A DNA stretch of 64,000 nt, taken from assembly GCF_000026045.1 (NCBI RefSeq), contig NC_007426.1, positions 310,001 to 374,000 on the forward strand. Reading direction: 5' to 3'. Below the pieces are notes generated by a model. The model was not told where the DNA came from, made no database searches, and saw nothing but the letters and a program-made list of their open reading frames with translations. Below, piece after piece: positions 25,830 to 32,989 of this stretch (its first letter is position 1; every line of letters starts with the position of its first letter). Source of the stretch: Natronomonas pharaonis DSM 2160 (GTDB lineage: Archaea; Halobacteriota; Halobacteria; Halobacteriales; Haloarculaceae). The position numbers and the translations under genes were made by a program.

Positions 25830-26257
25830 TCGTCTGCGACGACGACGACCGGAGCCGTCCCGGACGACTCGAGCAACTGCTCTGCGGTACTGCCGAGAAC
25901 GAGCCGCTTGAATCCCGAGCGGCCGGTCGCGCCGACGACGACAAGGTCGGCTCCGACGCGCTCGGCAACCTCCAGAACCTGCTCCGGCGGCACCCCCTCC
26001 TCGACGGTTGTCTCACAGGAGACGTCCTCGGCCGCGGCGACCGCTGCCGCCGCCTCGACGGCCTCGACGGCGTCGGCACGGAGGTTTTCCTTGACCTCCT
26101 CGGGGTCGATAATCGCGTTGTCGTATGCCGTTCGGGTTTCGACGACGGAGACCACGTGGAGGCTTGCACCGGTCGCCGCGGCCACCTCGACGGCGTGGTC
26201 GAGCGCGGCTCGTGAGTCCTCGCTGCCGTCGGTCGCGAGGAGGATAGTGCTATACAT
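25826..26257 (-). CDS. Universal stress protein (UspA family), co-transcribed with bat
   Basis: 143 residues with the ATP-binding UspA pattern: ILLATDGSEDSRAALDHAV at the N-terminus, and ADLVVVGATGRSGFKRLVLGSTAEQLL (G-2x-G-9x-G) near residues 105-135. Its TGA overlaps the bat ATG, so the pair is translationally coupled. That links an ATP-sensing stress protein with the light/redox regulator. A TATA box lies 28 nt before its ATG. Confidence 0.93.
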   Translation of the reverse strand: MYSTILLATDGSEDSRAALDHAVEVAAATGASLHVVSVVETRTAYDNAIIDPEEVKENLRADAVEAVEAAAAVAAAEDVSCETTVEEGVPPEQVLEVAERVGADLVVVGATGRSGFKRLVLGSTAEQLLESSGTAPVVVVADE

Positions 26258-26280
26258 GTACTCGCCGTACGCACGGCGGG

Positions 26281-26289
26281 AAAATAAAG
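26281..26289 (-). promoter_or_regulatory. TATA box of the usp-bat transcript
   Basis: CTTTATTTT on the reverse strand is centred 28 nt upstream of the usp ATG at 26257, which implies a leaderless usp-bat mRNA. Confidence 0.6.
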
Positions 26290-26328
26290 GCGGGCGTCGG
26301 TTCAGCCGTCCCGCCGACTCCGGGACGG

Positions 26329-26748
26329 TCAGCCGCTGCGGGCGACCGTCACCGGTACCGGCGAGCGACGGACGACTGTCTCGGCGACGCTACCAAGCAG
26401 CATCCGTGAGACGCCGCTTCGGCCGTGACTACCGACAACGATGTGGTCGATATCGTTGTCTTCGGCGTAATCAACAATAGCCCGGGCCGGCCGACCGACG
26501 ACCGACGCCGTCGTCACCGCCGTATCGGCAGCCGTGGCCTGCTCTCGGGCGGATTCCAGTACCTCCTCGGCGCGACTTTCGGCCGCCGAGAGCCAGTCAT
26601 CGCCGCTTCCCGGCCCCCACGTCGTGGCCCCATCGACCGGGTCCATCACGTAGACGGCGGTGATTTCGGCGCTACCGAACTGGTCGAGCGCATACGCCAG
26701 CGCGTCGTCGGACGGACCGGACCCGTCGACGGGAACGAGAACGTGCAT
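26329..26748 (-). CDS. Universal stress protein (UspA family)
   Basis: 139 residues from the ATG at 26748 (MHVLVPVDGSGPSDDAL). The G-2x-G-9x-G ATP-binding motif is present as VVGSHGRSGVSRMLLGSVAETVV near residues 105-130. An ATG seven codons upstream is less likely, because the TATA box sits 28 nt before 26748. It stands as a separate transcript upstream of usp-bat. Role in stress adaptation is by family only. Confidence 0.93.
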   Translation of the reverse strand: MHVLVPVDGSGPSDDALAYALDQFGSAEITAVYVMDPVDGATTWGPGSGDDWLSAAESRAEEVLESAREQATAADTAVTTASVVGRPARAIVDYAEDNDIDHIVVGSHGRSGVSRMLLGSVAETVVRRSPVPVTVARSG

Positions 26749-26771
26749 ATGTCGAACGTTCACATGCAACG

Positions 26772-26780
26772 GTATAAAAG
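26772..26780 (-). promoter_or_regulatory. TATA box of the 26329 usp gene
   Basis: CTTTTATAC on the reverse strand is centred 28 nt before the ATG at 26748, giving a leaderless transcript. This spacing decides the start codon. Confidence 0.65.
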
Positions 26781-26944
26781 ATGCCCGACAAGCGTCGGGT
26801 CACGTCCGGAACAGAAACGACGGCCGGGGGAGACCGTCAGAACGGGGGATGGTGGGGAATGGCTTTCCAGCCGGTTCGGCGTACTCCCCGATGGGTATTA
26901 AAATACCGTCGCCTTTCAGACGGGTAAAACCAGAGAAAACTTGT

Positions 26945-27997
26945 TTACGGTTCTGGTCGGGACCCGATCGGCACGTCGATAGTCTGTCGCTCCCCGTCGC
27001 GGATGACAGTCGCCGTTGTTCTATCGCCGGGCGACAGTTCCAGCGCGAGGATAGTCCCGAGGTCGGCGTTCGAGTCGACCTGGGAGCCGGCCAGCCCAAC
27101 AATGACATCGCCGCCCGTCGGGACGAGTTGGTCGCCGACGACAGTTTCGCCATCGGCCCCCCGAAGCGTCTGGTCCGGTGGTCCGTCGGGTGCCGTCTCG
27201 ACGACGAGCACGCCGCGGGCCTCATCGAGGTCGTTGGCCTCGGCAACCGTCGGCGTGACCTCGATGAGCTGAATACCGAGGTAGGGGTGCTCGTAGTTTC
27301 CGGTCTGGATGAGTTCCGTCAGTACCCGGCGAGCCAAGAGTGGTGAAATGGCGAAGCCGACGTTCGCGCCCGCCCCCGCGACGGCAATGCCGGTCACATC
27401 CCCGTCCATCGTGACGACCGGCCCACCGCTGTTTCCCGGTTCTAGGCCTGCGTCGGTCTGTACGGTGTTCGGAATCGAGAAATCGGTAACCGGGTGGTTC
27501 GGCGACCGGTTTTTGCCGCTGATGATGCCCGCCGACACCGATGACTCCAGTCCGAAGGGACTCCCGAGCGCGAGCACCTCGGTCCCGACCGGTGGAACGG
27601 TCTCGACGAGCGGCAGCGACATCGCGTAATCGGGGATATCCGTCGACAGCACCGCAAGGTCGGCGTAGACGTCGGTAGCGATGACGCCCGCATCCCGCCA
27701 CTCCCCCCGCCTGAAGCGGACGTTCACGTCTTCGAGGTCCGCGATGACGTGCTGGTTCGTGACGACGAAGCCGTCATAGACGAACCCGGAACCGCCCCCG
27801 CCCTGCTCGTCGCCGACAAACGCGACCGACTCGATAGTTGCCTCGTAGACATCGGTGTATCGCGACTGGCTCTCCGGATTCGGGTCGGCCGGTGTCGCCG
27901 GCGGCGGCGACTCACGTGACCCCGCGGCACACCCTGCGAGTCCGGCAATCCCCCCGGCGGCCGCCGCTAGCAACCGACGGCGCGTGAGTTCTGGCAT
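26945..27997 (-). CDS. HtrA/DegP-type serine protease, Tat lipoprotein
   Basis: 350 residues. The N-terminus LTRRRLLAAAAGGIAGLAGC is a twin-arginine signal with a lipobox at Cys23, so the enzyme is exported folded and lipid-anchored outside the cell. The trypsin-like domain has His83 (VVTNQHVIAD), Asp113 (DVYADLAVL) and Ser190 (LEPGNSGGPVV). One PDZ domain follows (about 245-345, YLGIQLIEVTP...VPTGGDVIVGLAGSQV). It degrades or refolds damaged exported proteins. It neighbours the usp genes, consistent with an envelope and energy stress group. Confidence 0.95.
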   Translation of the reverse strand: MPELTRRRLLAAAAGGIAGLAGCAAGSRESPPPATPADPNPESQSRYTDVYEATIESVAFVGDEQGGGGSGFVYDGFVVTNQHVIADLEDVNVRFRRGEWRDAGVIATDVYADLAVLSTDIPDYAMSLPLVETVPPVGTEVLALGSPFGLESSVSAGIISGKNRSPNHPVTDFSIPNTVQTDAGLEPGNSGGPVVTMDGDVTGIAVAGAGANVGFAISPLLARRVLTELIQTGNYEHPYLGIQLIEVTPTVAEANDLDEARGVLVVETAPDGPPDQTLRGADGETVVGDQLVPTGGDVIVGLAGSQVDSNADLGTILALELSPGDRTTATVIRDGERQTIDVPIGSRPEP

Positions 27998-28048
27998 ACC
28001 CCGACTACGGTCGCGGGCAGAAAAGTGGCTTGGGATGCGGCAGCGTGC

Positions 28049-28852
28049 CTACTCGTCGATGTCCTGCTGTCGCCAGGTCGTCCGGTCGTACATCCGCTCG
28101 ACTTCGCCTTCCTGCTGACGGATGGCGACGGCAGTGTTGAACAGGAACGCCGCGACCAACACCGTGCCGACGAGCCAGACAGCCTCGACGGCTGACTGGT
28201 CGACGGCTGCGACCGTCGTTGCGAGGTCGGTCATCGTCACGGCGACGATACAGAGGATGGCGGGCAGGAGATGCCGCGTTAGCGCCGAGAACGTCGTGCC
28301 CTCGTGGGCCTGTGTGGTCCGGACGCTGTAGAAAACTGCCCAGATAGAGGCACCGATCCAGCCGACCGCAACGACCGGCCGCGTCCACTCGCCGCCGGCG
28401 AGGTAGCCGACCCACCACGCCGCGATGAAGCCGACGATGACGAGCGCGTCGACCCACTTCGGAAGCAGCCGACTGGACCCCGTCGGATGGTCGGCGTGGT
28501 ACATCGCCCGAATGCCGAGAGCGATAAAGAGGATGAAAAACAGCACGGCCCCCTCGGCGAAGACAGCCAGCCATGCGGAGCCGGTGAGGTCCGCCGCCAG
28601 CCCCGCGATTCCGTAGACGATGGCCGCGGCAATGCCGACGGCGAGAAAGCCCCACTCGTATTCGAAGCCCTCGGCGAGCACTCGGCGGACGTAGACGCCG
28701 AGAAACACCAGCAGTATCGCGGCGGCGACAGCGATAGAGGCGTGGGCGAGCACCCGCGCGGCGAAAACCGTACTCGCGGGGTCGCCACCGCCGACGAGCG
28801 GCGAGTTCGCGTTCATATCTGCCCTTGGCTCGGGGGCTTGATAGGTGTTCAT
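28049..28852 (-). CDS. Multi-pass membrane protein, unknown
   Basis: 267 residues with about seven hydrophobic helices spread over residues 30-235, and a polar C-terminal tail (EVERMYDRTTWRQQDIDE). The ATG at 28852 follows a GGGGGA purine stretch; an internal ATG at 28816 is the alternative. The seven-helix outline recalls archaeal rhodopsin-like or sugar-transport folds, but the last helices lack a retinal lysine motif (HLLPAILCIVAVTMTD...), so it is not a rhodopsin. Family not recognised. Confidence 0.78.
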   Translation of the reverse strand: MNTYQAPEPRADMNANSPLVGGGDPASTVFAARVLAHASIAVAAAILLVFLGVYVRRVLAEGFEYEWGFLAVGIAAAIVYGIAGLAADLTGSAWLAVFAEGAVLFFILFIALGIRAMYHADHPTGSSRLLPKWVDALVIVGFIAAWWVGYLAGGEWTRPVVAVGWIGASIWAVFYSVRTTQAHEGTTFSALTRHLLPAILCIVAVTMTDLATTVAAVDQSAVEAVWLVGTVLVAAFLFNTAVAIRQQEGEVERMYDRTTWRQQDIDE

Positions 28853-28903
28853 CTTTTTCCCCCGCGCCACGCATCGGCCGACGAGCGTCCGGTGACGACG
28901 ATG

Positions 28904-29362
28904 TTAGCTTCTGAACAACCGGTATGCGCCCTGTCCGACGACGACTGGCTTTTCTTCACCGTCGGGGGTTTCGCTGACCACCTCGATGGTCGAGACGCCG
29001 ACGCTACCGCCGGCCCGGACGACCTCCGCGGTCGCCGTCAGGTCGCCGGCGGCCGGTCGGAGGTAGTTGACGTTGAGATTGATTGTCGAGAGGTCGTCGT
29101 TTATGGGGTCGGTCAGATAGGGCCGCAAGACGATGCCTCCAACCACGTCGACAAGCGTTGACGCGACGCCGCCCTGTATCGTCGGCGGGTCGGTCGGGTT
29201 GGTCAGCTTCTCGTCGAACGGTATCGTCGCAACCATTCGCCCCGTCTCAAGCGCGTCGACGGTAAAGCCAAGCCACGAGAGAAACTCGTGTTCGGCTTCG
29301 AGATACTCCTGTAGCAGCGCGGCCGCCTCATCGGGGATGTCGCTCGGCTCGGCATCAGCCAT
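28904..29362 (-). CDS. PaaI-like hotdog thioesterase
   Basis: 152 residues with the hotdog layout: an N-terminal helical lead, a central helix beginning IQGGVASTLVDVVGG (the PaaI catalytic-loop region, with Gln-Gly-Gly in place of HGG), then STINLNVNYLRPAAGDLTATAEVVR strands. It probably hydrolyses acyl- or aryl-CoA; the substrate is not indicated. It has its own short intergenic space on both sides. Confidence 0.88.
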   Translation of the reverse strand: MADAEPSDIPDEAAALLQEYLEAEHEFLSWLGFTVDALETGRMVATIPFDEKLTNPTDPPTIQGGVASTLVDVVGGIVLRPYLTDPINDDLSTINLNVNYLRPAAGDLTATAEVVRAGGSVGVSTIEVVSETPDGEEKPVVVGQGAYRLFRS

Positions 29363-29471
29363 ACCCGCCGTTGTGGGCGACGGGGTTTTGTAGCCTCGGG
29401 TACCGGCCGTACGCCGACGCTGTCCCGCTGGCCGCCCCGAGCCTCAAGGCCCTCGACGGCGTAGTGCCGGC

Positions 29472-29765
29472 GTGGCGTACGAACACGACTACTTCGATAC
29501 GGCGGCGCTTGTCGCCGGACTGGAGACGTTCGGTGGCAGCGAAACAGAGCGCCGGGCCGTCGCCCGCCACGCCCGCGACCTCGCCGACAGCGGCCAGTAC
29601 GCCGCCGACGCCGATGTCAAACTGACGCCCGAACACGTCGTCGTCCAGTTGGCTGACGCCCCCGACGGCGGGCCGGCCGACCGGTGGAACTGGTGGGTCG
29701 GGTCGTTGGCGGTCGCCTACGGCGACACGTATGCGACGTTCCAGATACGGCAGTTCGGCGACTGA
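29472..29765 (+). CDS. Small acidic haloarchaeal protein, unknown
   Basis: 97 residues with a GTG start at 29472. The first half is helical and Ala-rich (AALVAGLETFGGSETERRAVARHARDLAD), the second predicted strands with several Trp (DRWNWWVGSLAVAYGDTYATFQIRQFGD). No known motif. Short isolated gene between the thioesterase and the DUF5786 gene. Confidence 0.62.
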   Translation: MAYEHDYFDTAALVAGLETFGGSETERRAVARHARDLADSGQYAADADVKLTPEHVVVQLADAPDGGPADRWNWWVGSLAVAYGDTYATFQIRQFGD

Positions 29766-29934
29766 TGGCGCTTTCTGTTTGCTGCACCGCTGGGCAATCG
29801 GTCTGAACCGACGTTGTGTATGCGCCTTCGGCACAGCGGACAGCAGGCGGCCCAACCACGTGCCGTGTTCCCGCAGATACGGCGACTCCGAACATCCCGG
29901 GATTTTTCCCTCGGGCTGGCCTTTACCAGTGTGT

Positions 29935-30120
29935 ATGGGCTTCGGCAGCTACGATGAATCCGAACAGCAGGACCAGAACGTCGAAACCGACGAGGACGCC
30001 GCAGTTAACGTCCACGAAAACGACCACGAGGGAGAGGTCGAATTCGAATTCGACGAAAACGAGGACGCGCTCATCGACCGGCTGCAGGACATGAAGGACG
30101 ACGACGACGACGGCGACTGA
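29935..30120 (+). CDS. DUF5786 family protein, paralogue 1
   Basis: 61 residues, extremely acidic. N-terminal MGFGSYDESEQQDQ, centre NDHEGEVEFEFDE, and a C-terminal helix (DALIDRLQDMKDD) define the haloarchaeal DUF5786 pattern. A GATTTTTCCC element about 29 nt upstream may be its TATA box. The second paralogue is at 43419. The function is unknown. Confidence 0.8.
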   Translation: MGFGSYDESEQQDQNVETDEDAAVNVHENDHEGEVEFEFDENEDALIDRLQDMKDDDDDGD

Positions 30121-30180
30121 CCGGGGCAAACCGACGGCGGCAAGACGGCGACTGACCGGGGCAAACCGACGGCGGCAAGA
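30111..30180. repeat. 35-bp perfect tandem duplication
   Basis: Two identical 35-nt units beginning CGGCGACTGACCGGGGCAAA occupy 30111-30145 and 30146-30180, with 7 further matching bases (30181-30187). The first copy includes the last codons and stop of the DUF5786 gene; the second separates it from the beta-CASP nuclease. Identity is complete, so the duplication is recent or maintained. Confidence 0.92.
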
Positions 30181-30203
30181 CGGCGACGACGAACAGACTG
30201 ATA

Positions 30204-31442
30204 ATGGAGCTTCAGTTTCTCGGCGGCGCGGGCGAAATCGGCCGTAGTGCCGTCCTTGTCAACGGCTCGCTGCTGCTCGACTACGGCATCCAGACAGCGA
30301 CCCCGCCGCAGTACCCGGTGGGCGATGTCGAGCCCGATGCCGTCGTCGTCTCCCACGGCCACCTCGACCATGCCGGAGCCGTTCCCTCGCTGCTGTCGGG
30401 CGACCGGCGGCCGCCGATTCACTGGACGCCCCCGACGCGGGAACTGGCGCTGACGCTGGCCCGCGATACGCTGAAACTACACGGCGGCAGCTACCGCTGT
30501 CCGTTCACCGAGACAGCGGTCAAGCGGGTCACCCAGGTCTCCGAGTCCCACGGGTATCGGGAGTCATTCGAAGCGGCCGGCCACGAGGTAACGCTGTTCG
30601 ACGCCGGCCACATTCCCGGCAGCGCCCACGTTCTCGTCGACGATGGCGAGACGCGCCTGCTGTACACTGGCGACTTCCACACCGACGACCAGCGGCTGGT
30701 CGCGGGCACCTCAGCCCGGCCCGACGCCGATGTCGTGGTCTGTGAGAGCACCTACGCGGACGTCGACCACGACCCCCGTGCCGACGTAGAAGACCGGTTC
30801 GCCCAAAGCGTCAAAACCACGCTGTGGGAGGGTGGTACGGTCGTCGTCCCGGCCTTTGCCATCGGCCGGACCCAGGAGATGCTACTCGTCTGTGAGGCAC
30901 ACGACATCCCATGCTACGTCGACGGAATGGGCAAGCAGGTCACCGAGATGCTTCGTGGATATCCCGGGTTCGTCCGCGACGACGAGGCGTTTCGGCGGGC
31001 GAAGTCCCACGCGCGCTTTGTCACCGGCCGCGATGGCCAGCGGAAACGCATCGCCGAGGAGAACGCCGCCATCGTCACCACGAGCGGGATGCTCTCCGGC
31101 GGCCCGGCGATGACGTATATCCCCGAAATCCGGGCACACCCCACGAACATGGTTGCCCTGACCGGCTATCAGGTCGAGGGAACGCCGGGACGGCGGCTCG
31201 TCGAGACCGGCCGCGCTGAAATCGACGGGCGCGTGATGCCGGTCAGCGCACAGATCGAACAGTACGATTTCTCGGCGCACGCCGACCGCGAGGGGCTGGT
31301 GTCGTTTTTGGACCCCTATCGCGGCGGCGACACCGAGGCGCTTGTGGTCCACGGCGACCGCTGTGCCGACTTTGCGGCGACGCTTTCGGAACGCGGGCTG
31401 CCGGCGTCGGCCCCCGAAGTCGGCGAGACGGTCCACATCTAG
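30204..31442 (+). CDS. Beta-CASP metallo-beta-lactamase ribonuclease (aCPSF/RNase J-like)
   Basis: 412 residues. Metal motifs are HGHLDHAG (motif 2), GHIPGSAHVLV (motif 3), LLYTGDFHTDDQRL (motif 4) and the beta-CASP motifs CESTYAD, SGMLSGGP and SAHADREGL. It lacks the N-terminal KH domains of aCPSF1, so it resembles the shorter aCPSF2-type enzymes, 5'-3' exonuclease or endonuclease in RNA processing. It sits alone downstream of the tandem repeat. Confidence 0.92.
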   Translation: MELQFLGGAGEIGRSAVLVNGSLLLDYGIQTATPPQYPVGDVEPDAVVVSHGHLDHAGAVPSLLSGDRRPPIHWTPPTRELALTLARDTLKLHGGSYRCPFTETAVKRVTQVSESHGYRESFEAAGHEVTLFDAGHIPGSAHVLVDDGETRLLYTGDFHTDDQRLVAGTSARPDADVVVCESTYADVDHDPRADVEDRFAQSVKTTLWEGGTVVVPAFAIGRTQEMLLVCEAHDIPCYVDGMGKQVTEMLRGYPGFVRDDEAFRRAKSHARFVTGRDGQRKRIAEENAAIVTTSGMLSGGPAMTYIPEIRAHPTNMVALTGYQVEGTPGRRLVETGRAEIDGRVMPVSAQIEQYDFSAHADREGLVSFLDPYRGGDTEALVVHGDRCADFAATLSERGLPASAPEVGETVHI

Positions 31443-31615
31443 CGCCGTGAACGCGTAGGTTCTTGTCGCTGCGGCTCCAACCGCCAGCCGGTGGCGGTGA
31501 CGACAGTTACCCCCTCCGAGCCCCTTGTGACGAGGCACTCATTCCGAGCCACCGTTTCTCCGAACCGCGAGTGCCGACGGCGGCTTTGATATCCCGAGCG
31601 TCCGTAGCCGTCGGC

Positions 31616-32251
31616 ATGGTCGACTGGGACGAGCGGTTCGAGAGCGGGTCGTATCCACAGCACCCGGACCCGGCACCGGTACTGAAACGATACGTCGACG
31701 GGTCCGGCGACGGCCGCGCGCTCGATGTAGCGACCGGCACCGGCCGAAACGCGGTGTTTCTGGCCGAACACGGCTATGCGGTCGACGCGCTCGACAAATC
31801 GCGGGCGGGGCTGGAGACGACCCGGCGGAACGCTGCCGAGCGTGGCGTTGCGGGGAACCTCAACTGCATCCAAACGGACATACCGAGCCACACCTTCCCC
31901 GAGGGGACCTACGACATCGTGACCGTGAGCTTCTACCGGGCGGTCGACCGTTTTCCGGACCTCAAGGCGGCACTGGCTCCCGGTGGACTATTCTTCGTCG
32001 AACACCACCTCCGGACGGCCGACCCGGTCGAAGGCGGGCCGAGCGGCGACCGCTACCGGTTCGCTGCCAACGAGCTCTTGAACAGTTGTCTGGATTTGAC
32101 GGTGCTTTCCTACGAGGAAGGTATCGAAGTACGCGATGATGGGCGCGAAAGCGCCATCGCCAGAATCGTCGCCCGGAACGCTTCGGGGCGACAGTCGTAT
32201 CCGCGGATACGGGAGTGGCAGCGACAGGAAAGCGGCGGCGGGCGGCCTTAG
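31616..32251 (+). CDS. SAM-dependent methyltransferase
   Basis: 211 residues from the ATG at 31616 (MVDWDERFESGSYP). Class I Rossmann methyltransferase: motif I ALDVATGTGRNAVFLAEHGY, an acidic Asp ending the second strand (VDALDKS), and the late strand APGGLFFVEHHL. The N-terminal WDERF and TehB-like pattern suggest a small-molecule target. It is convergent with the wHTH gene; the ends overlap by 4 nt. Confidence 0.88.
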   Translation: MVDWDERFESGSYPQHPDPAPVLKRYVDGSGDGRALDVATGTGRNAVFLAEHGYAVDALDKSRAGLETTRRNAAERGVAGNLNCIQTDIPSHTFPEGTYDIVTVSFYRAVDRFPDLKAALAPGGLFFVEHHLRTADPVEGGPSGDRYRFAANELLNSCLDLTVLSYEEGIEVRDDGRESAIARIVARNASGRQSYPRIREWQRQESGGGRP

Positions 32252-32529
32252 TCGTCGCAGGCGGCGGGGTCGGCTGCGCCGTCGGTTACGGCCTCGGCCT
32301 CGTCGGTGAGTTCATAGAGGTTCTGGCGCGCGTCGGCGAAGTAGACGTCTTCGGAGACGATGTCGATGTCTTCGAGCCGTTCGAGCGCGTACCGGACGGT
32401 ACGGGCCGACAGCATCGACTCCTCGACGATATCCTTCTGGGTCATCGCGCCGTTGTATTCGAGCACTTTGTAAACGAGCTTCGCGCTGGGCGGAAGGTCA
32501 GCCAAGGCTTCCCCGTCAGAATCAGCCAT
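32248..32529 (-). CDS. Winged helix-turn-helix DNA-binding protein
   Basis: 93 residues. A single MarR/TrmB-like wHTH: helix 1 LPPSAKLVYKVLEYNG, recognition pair MTQKDIVEESMLSARTVRYALERLEDIDIV, and a wing VYFADARQNLYELT. The acidic tail is haloarchaeal. Probably a small repressor or basal regulator; targets unknown. It has its own leaderless promoter and is divergent from the EMC6-like/ABCE1 pair. Confidence 0.88.
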   Translation of the reverse strand: MADSDGEALADLPPSAKLVYKVLEYNGAMTQKDIVEESMLSARTVRYALERLEDIDIVSEDVYFADARQNLYELTDEAEAVTDGAADPAACDD

Positions 32530-32556
32530 TTCTACCTAAACAGAGGGTTGCCATCC

Positions 32557-32564
32557 GTATAAAG
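32557..32564 (-). promoter_or_regulatory. TATA box of the wHTH gene
   Basis: CTTTATAC on the reverse strand is centred about 31 nt before the ATG at 32529. Confidence 0.5.
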
Positions 32565-32671
32565 ATTGAGGCAAATATGGAAGGTACAGTTACGAAACGC
32601 CGTGCTGAGCGTCGACCGGCGGCCGAAACAGGAACGAACGGCTTTTGACGGCGGACGCTCCAATCCCAGAC

Positions 32672-32989
32672 ATGGCAACCGACACGGCCGAGCGTCGCAT
32701 CGCCCACGTCCGGGGCGTGACGGTCACGGCCATCGCGTGTCTCGCCGGCGTTGCGGCCGCTGTCGTCTCGGCGGCCGTCGCCGACGGCGCTGGCGACACG
32801 CTCGGGCTCTACGTCCTCGTGGGCGGTATCATCGTCCAGTTCCCGCTGTTGCGGGTCCTGGAGATGGCGGGGCTACAACTCGATGTTGACGACTTCGGCG
32901 CGAAGGATTACCTGTACATCGCCTTCATGACCTTCGCGATGTGGTTCGTCTGCTGGACAGTGCTTCTGACAACCGGAGCGAGCGTCTGA
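32672..32989 (+). CDS. EMC6-like membrane protein
   Basis: 105 residues, three hydrophobic helices (about 15-38, 46-64, 80-102) with a conserved acidic loop DDFGAKDYLYIAFMTFAMWF. This pattern matches archaeal EMC6-like proteins, which are related to the small subunit of the membrane protein insertase EMC (Get2/EMC6 type); the assignment is from memory of the family. Its TGA overlaps the ABCE1 ATG by one base, so the two are coupled. Confidence 0.7.
   Translation: MATDTAERRIAHVRGVTVTAIACLAGVAAAVVSAAVADGAGDTLGLYVLVGGIIVQFPLLRVLEMAGLQLDVDDFGAKDYLYIAFMTFAMWFVCWTVLLTTGASV

Noticed and set aside
28049-28852. The seven-helix protein as a second rhodopsin
   Set aside because: No retinal-binding lysine in the last helix and no conserved Arg/Trp/Asp set of microbial rhodopsins.
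30111-30187. The 35-bp repeat as a CRISPR array
   Set aside because: Units are directly adjacent with no spacers and number only two, so it is a tandem duplication.
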